From the NCBI GenBank assembly GCA_024405065.1, contig JAKSPF010000070.1, forward strand, positions 1 to 6,741: a DNA stretch of 6,741 nt. The letters run 5' to 3'. The position numbers and the translations under genes were made by a program. Below are positions 4,986-6,741 of this stretch, one piece after another; within the stretch, counting starts at the first letter, position 1; each line of letters starts with the position of its first letter. The notes beneath the pieces were generated by a model that was not told where the DNA came from, searched no databases, and saw only the letters and a list, made by a program, of their open reading frames with translations. The DNA is from Sphaerochaetaceae bacterium (GTDB lineage Bacteria; Spirochaetota; Spirochaetia; Sphaerochaetales; Sphaerochaetaceae).

Positions 4986-6741
4986 CTACAGAGGAAGTTC
5001 AGTTGTTTCCGCTCCCTGCAAAAAGTTTTCCGCTACGGACGACGAAGAACAGACACTCACTTTGATACACCTCTTTCTGATTGCTTCAGAAAGTACCGAT
5101 GCTGCATTCCTTATGTCAGAAGCCGAAACCTTCAGCATTTCCGTACGCCGTTCAAGATACAGTGCATCTGACAGACCGAGCAGGTCTCTCCTGTATATCT
5201 CGGCACACCTCAACTGAGGAGAAAGAGGTTTGAGTTCCCGTCCGAGTACGGTGACAATCGCGTACTCTATTTCGGCATCACTTATCACAGTCTCAAGAGA
5301 CTTTTCAAACAACTCAAATGTCTCACGTATTTTCGGATCACGGTAAGTTGACATGAAGAATATTGATTCCTGAAGATTAAGGTGACTTTCCACTCCATAC
5401 GCACCGTTACGTCCCCTTATGTTGTCCCACAGAAATCCGGAACCGAGCAGTGAACCGAGCAGCATGAAACTTACCCTTTCATGTTCATTGCGGATCTCAA
5501 CAGGTACTGCAGAAACATTATAAGCCGGACCGGAAGACACGGTAAGAAAATTTATATCGGACAGACGCCTTACATACATCTTTTCAGGTACGGTCAATAC
5601 TGCCTTTTGTGCACGACAAACTTTGTTCAGAGTCCTTACAAACCTTGCAAGATGCTGTCTTAGTTCGTCCGTAAAATCACTGTCACATCCGGCATAAATT
5701 CTCATGTTTGAGACTGAAAACAGCTTGGAATGTATATTTGTAAGGATTCCTGACAAATCTTCATAATTGTTTGCATAGAAATCTTTTATCTTTCTAATTG
5801 CAAACCAACATCCTGTTCCTTTGAAATAATCATTGTCCAACATGGAAGGAGACAGAACCGAACCCGCATAAAGGCTCGCATAGGAGCTTGCGGAATCAAG
5901 ATAATTGCTGTCAAACTCAGTCAGCATATCCGTAATTGCCGTCTGTATTCTTTCAGCGGAAGTGAGTATACACCCACCGAGAAGCTCGGCAATCACATCA
6001 AGAGCCTGAGGAACATCACGGTCAAGCATCTTGGTTCTTACAGACACTTCACCGACACGGTTTCCGATAACATCTGCGGAAGCGGAAATTGACATTGTAA
6101 AACTTCCGGTAAAGAAATTTATCATGTTGCTGATCTGTGTATAGTCGTGTTTTTCAGTACCGCACATCTGCATCAATCTCACCAGCAAGGCGGCAAAAGG
6201 CTTCTCTTCATCCTCAAGAACCGAAGTTCCGAATGACAGATTGAGATAGGAAATTCCCCTTGTGAAAAGCTCAGTCAGAACCGTCCTGCATCCTTCAATT
6301 TCCGAGGGCATTGCATCAAAAGACGGGATATTCTCCGGTATGTCACTTACCCGTATGCGCGGTATACAGGACAGAGCTTCAGGGCTGTCATCCTCCGCTG
6401 CAAATCGTTCATATTCCACAAGCTGCTTTTTGTATTCTGCTCTGTTGCCGGATTCCGTTTTCTTCCTGAGAAGCGCAGACAGACAAGCCTTTGTTTTTTC
6501 TTCGTAACCGGTATCCGTAGTAACAGTCAGAAGACATCTTCGGGAATTATCCAAAAGGTTCCTCTGTATCCATTTTTCAAAATATCTTCCCTCACAAAGA
6601 CCTTGTTTAAGTTTTTCCAGATGACCGGAATCATCACATCCCTGTTCCGGAGAAAGTCCACGCATCCATGTACGTACCGCTTTAAGGCAGGTCTTCAATC
6701 CGTAGGGTACACTGTCTCCGGGAATTTCCTGTATCTGGAAC
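4986..6741 (-). CDS. M16C metallopeptidase, presequence protease (PreP/Cym1) family, C-terminal part only
   Basis: 584 codons are visible and the frame is open past base 6741, so the start and roughly 400 N-terminal residues lie outside the window. PreP-type enzymes are clam-shaped zinc peptidases of about 1000 residues that degrade short unfolded peptides. The zinc motif HXXEH belongs to the missing N-terminal half, so activity cannot be judged here. The visible part begins at the linker region, with YFEKWIQRNLLDNSRRCLLTV close to the family's FEELI..YLLDNPHR..v. It then covers the two C-terminal domains, including RGISYLNLSFGTS. The segment IRGRNGAYG (about nucleotides 5400-5430) holds the Arg and Tyr, six residues apart, that in plant PreP1 (Arg848, Tyr854) contact substrate. 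A TTG at 6698 is internal and not a true start. The TAG stop is about 43 bases before cdaA. Assignment to PreP rather than other M16 groups rests on domain order and these motifs. Confidence 0.88.
   Translation of the reverse strand, partial: FQIQEIPGDSVPYGLKTCLKAVRTWMRGLSPEQGCDDSGHLEKLKQGLCEGRYFEKWIQRNLLDNSRRCLLTVTTDTGYEEKTKACLSALLRKKTESGNRAEYKKQLVEYERFAAEDDSPEALSCIPRIRVSDIPENIPSFDAMPSEIEGCRTVLTELFTRGISYLNLSFGTSVLEDEEKPFAALLVRLMQMCGTEKHDYTQISNMINFFTGSFTMSISASADVIGNRVGEVSVRTKMLDRDVPQALDVIAELLGGCILTSAERIQTAITDMLTEFDSNYLDSASSYASLYAGSVLSPSMLDNDYFKGTGCWFAIRKIKDFYANNYEDLSGILTNIHSKLFSVSNMRIYAGCDSDFTDELRQHLARFVRTLNKVCRAQKAVLTVPEKMYVRRLSDINFLTVSSGPAYNVSAVPVEIRNEHERVSFMLLGSLLGSGFLWDNIRGRNGAYGVESHLNLQESIFFMSTYRDPKIRETFELFEKSLETVISDAEIEYAIVTVLGRELKPLSPQLRCAEIYRRDLLGLSDALYLERRTEMLKVSASDIRNAASVLSEAIRKRCIKVSVCSSSSVAENFLQGAETTELPL

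Noticed and set aside
4715..5217. Plus-strand open frames across the cdaA/peptidase junction
   Set aside because: They are antisense to two well-supported genes. Their composition reflects the complement of those genes and there is no family signal.
6696..6698. TTG as a start of the M16 peptidase, giving a 570-residue protein
   Set aside because: The frame stays open to the window edge. The residues before it (VPYG) continue the PreP-like pattern, so the gene is truncated by the window rather than short.

Overview
The window is a tightly packed run of seven genes, all on the minus strand, so transcription goes from high to low coordinates. In transcription order they are: the C-terminal part of a PreP-type M16 peptidase (cut by the right edge), the diadenylate cyclase cdaA, a short YbbR-domain protein, acpS, truA, a family 4 uracil-DNA glycosylase, and priA (cut by the left edge). 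There are no RNA genes, mobile elements, CRISPR arrays or long non-coding stretches. The only non-coding gap is about 43 bases between the peptidase and cdaA.

From cdaA onward every gene overlaps the next: 17, 1, 14, 17 and 4 bases. Three internal starts (ybbR, truA, glycosylase) have a Shine-Dalgarno sequence inside the end of the preceding gene, each exactly 6 bases before the start codon. The other two (acpS, priA) use TGATG and ATGA stop/start junctions without a clear Shine-Dalgarno. This fits one polycistronic, translationally coupled operon. A perfect TATAAT inside two overlapping dyads just before cdaA is the only candidate internal promoter.

The roles are mostly housekeeping: peptide degradation (PreP), c-di-AMP synthesis and its probable membrane partner (CdaA, YbbR), activation of acyl carrier protein (AcpS), tRNA pseudouridylation (TruA), uracil excision (glycosylase) and replication restart (PriA). 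The usual cdaA-cdaR-glmM order of Firmicutes is only partly kept: after the YbbR gene comes acpS, with no glmM in view.

The organism is a bacterium with GC content in the mid-40s by eye. The PreP homologue, the single-domain YbbR protein, the short PriA and details of PriA helicase motif V suggest a spirochaete, perhaps Treponema-like. This is inference from memory of protein families and was not tested by a search. I see no convincing undescribed system. The points most worth a second look are a PriA that appears to lack its winged-helix domain, the minimal YbbR partner of CdaA, the A7 tract at the cdaA/ybbR junction, and the dyads before cdaA.
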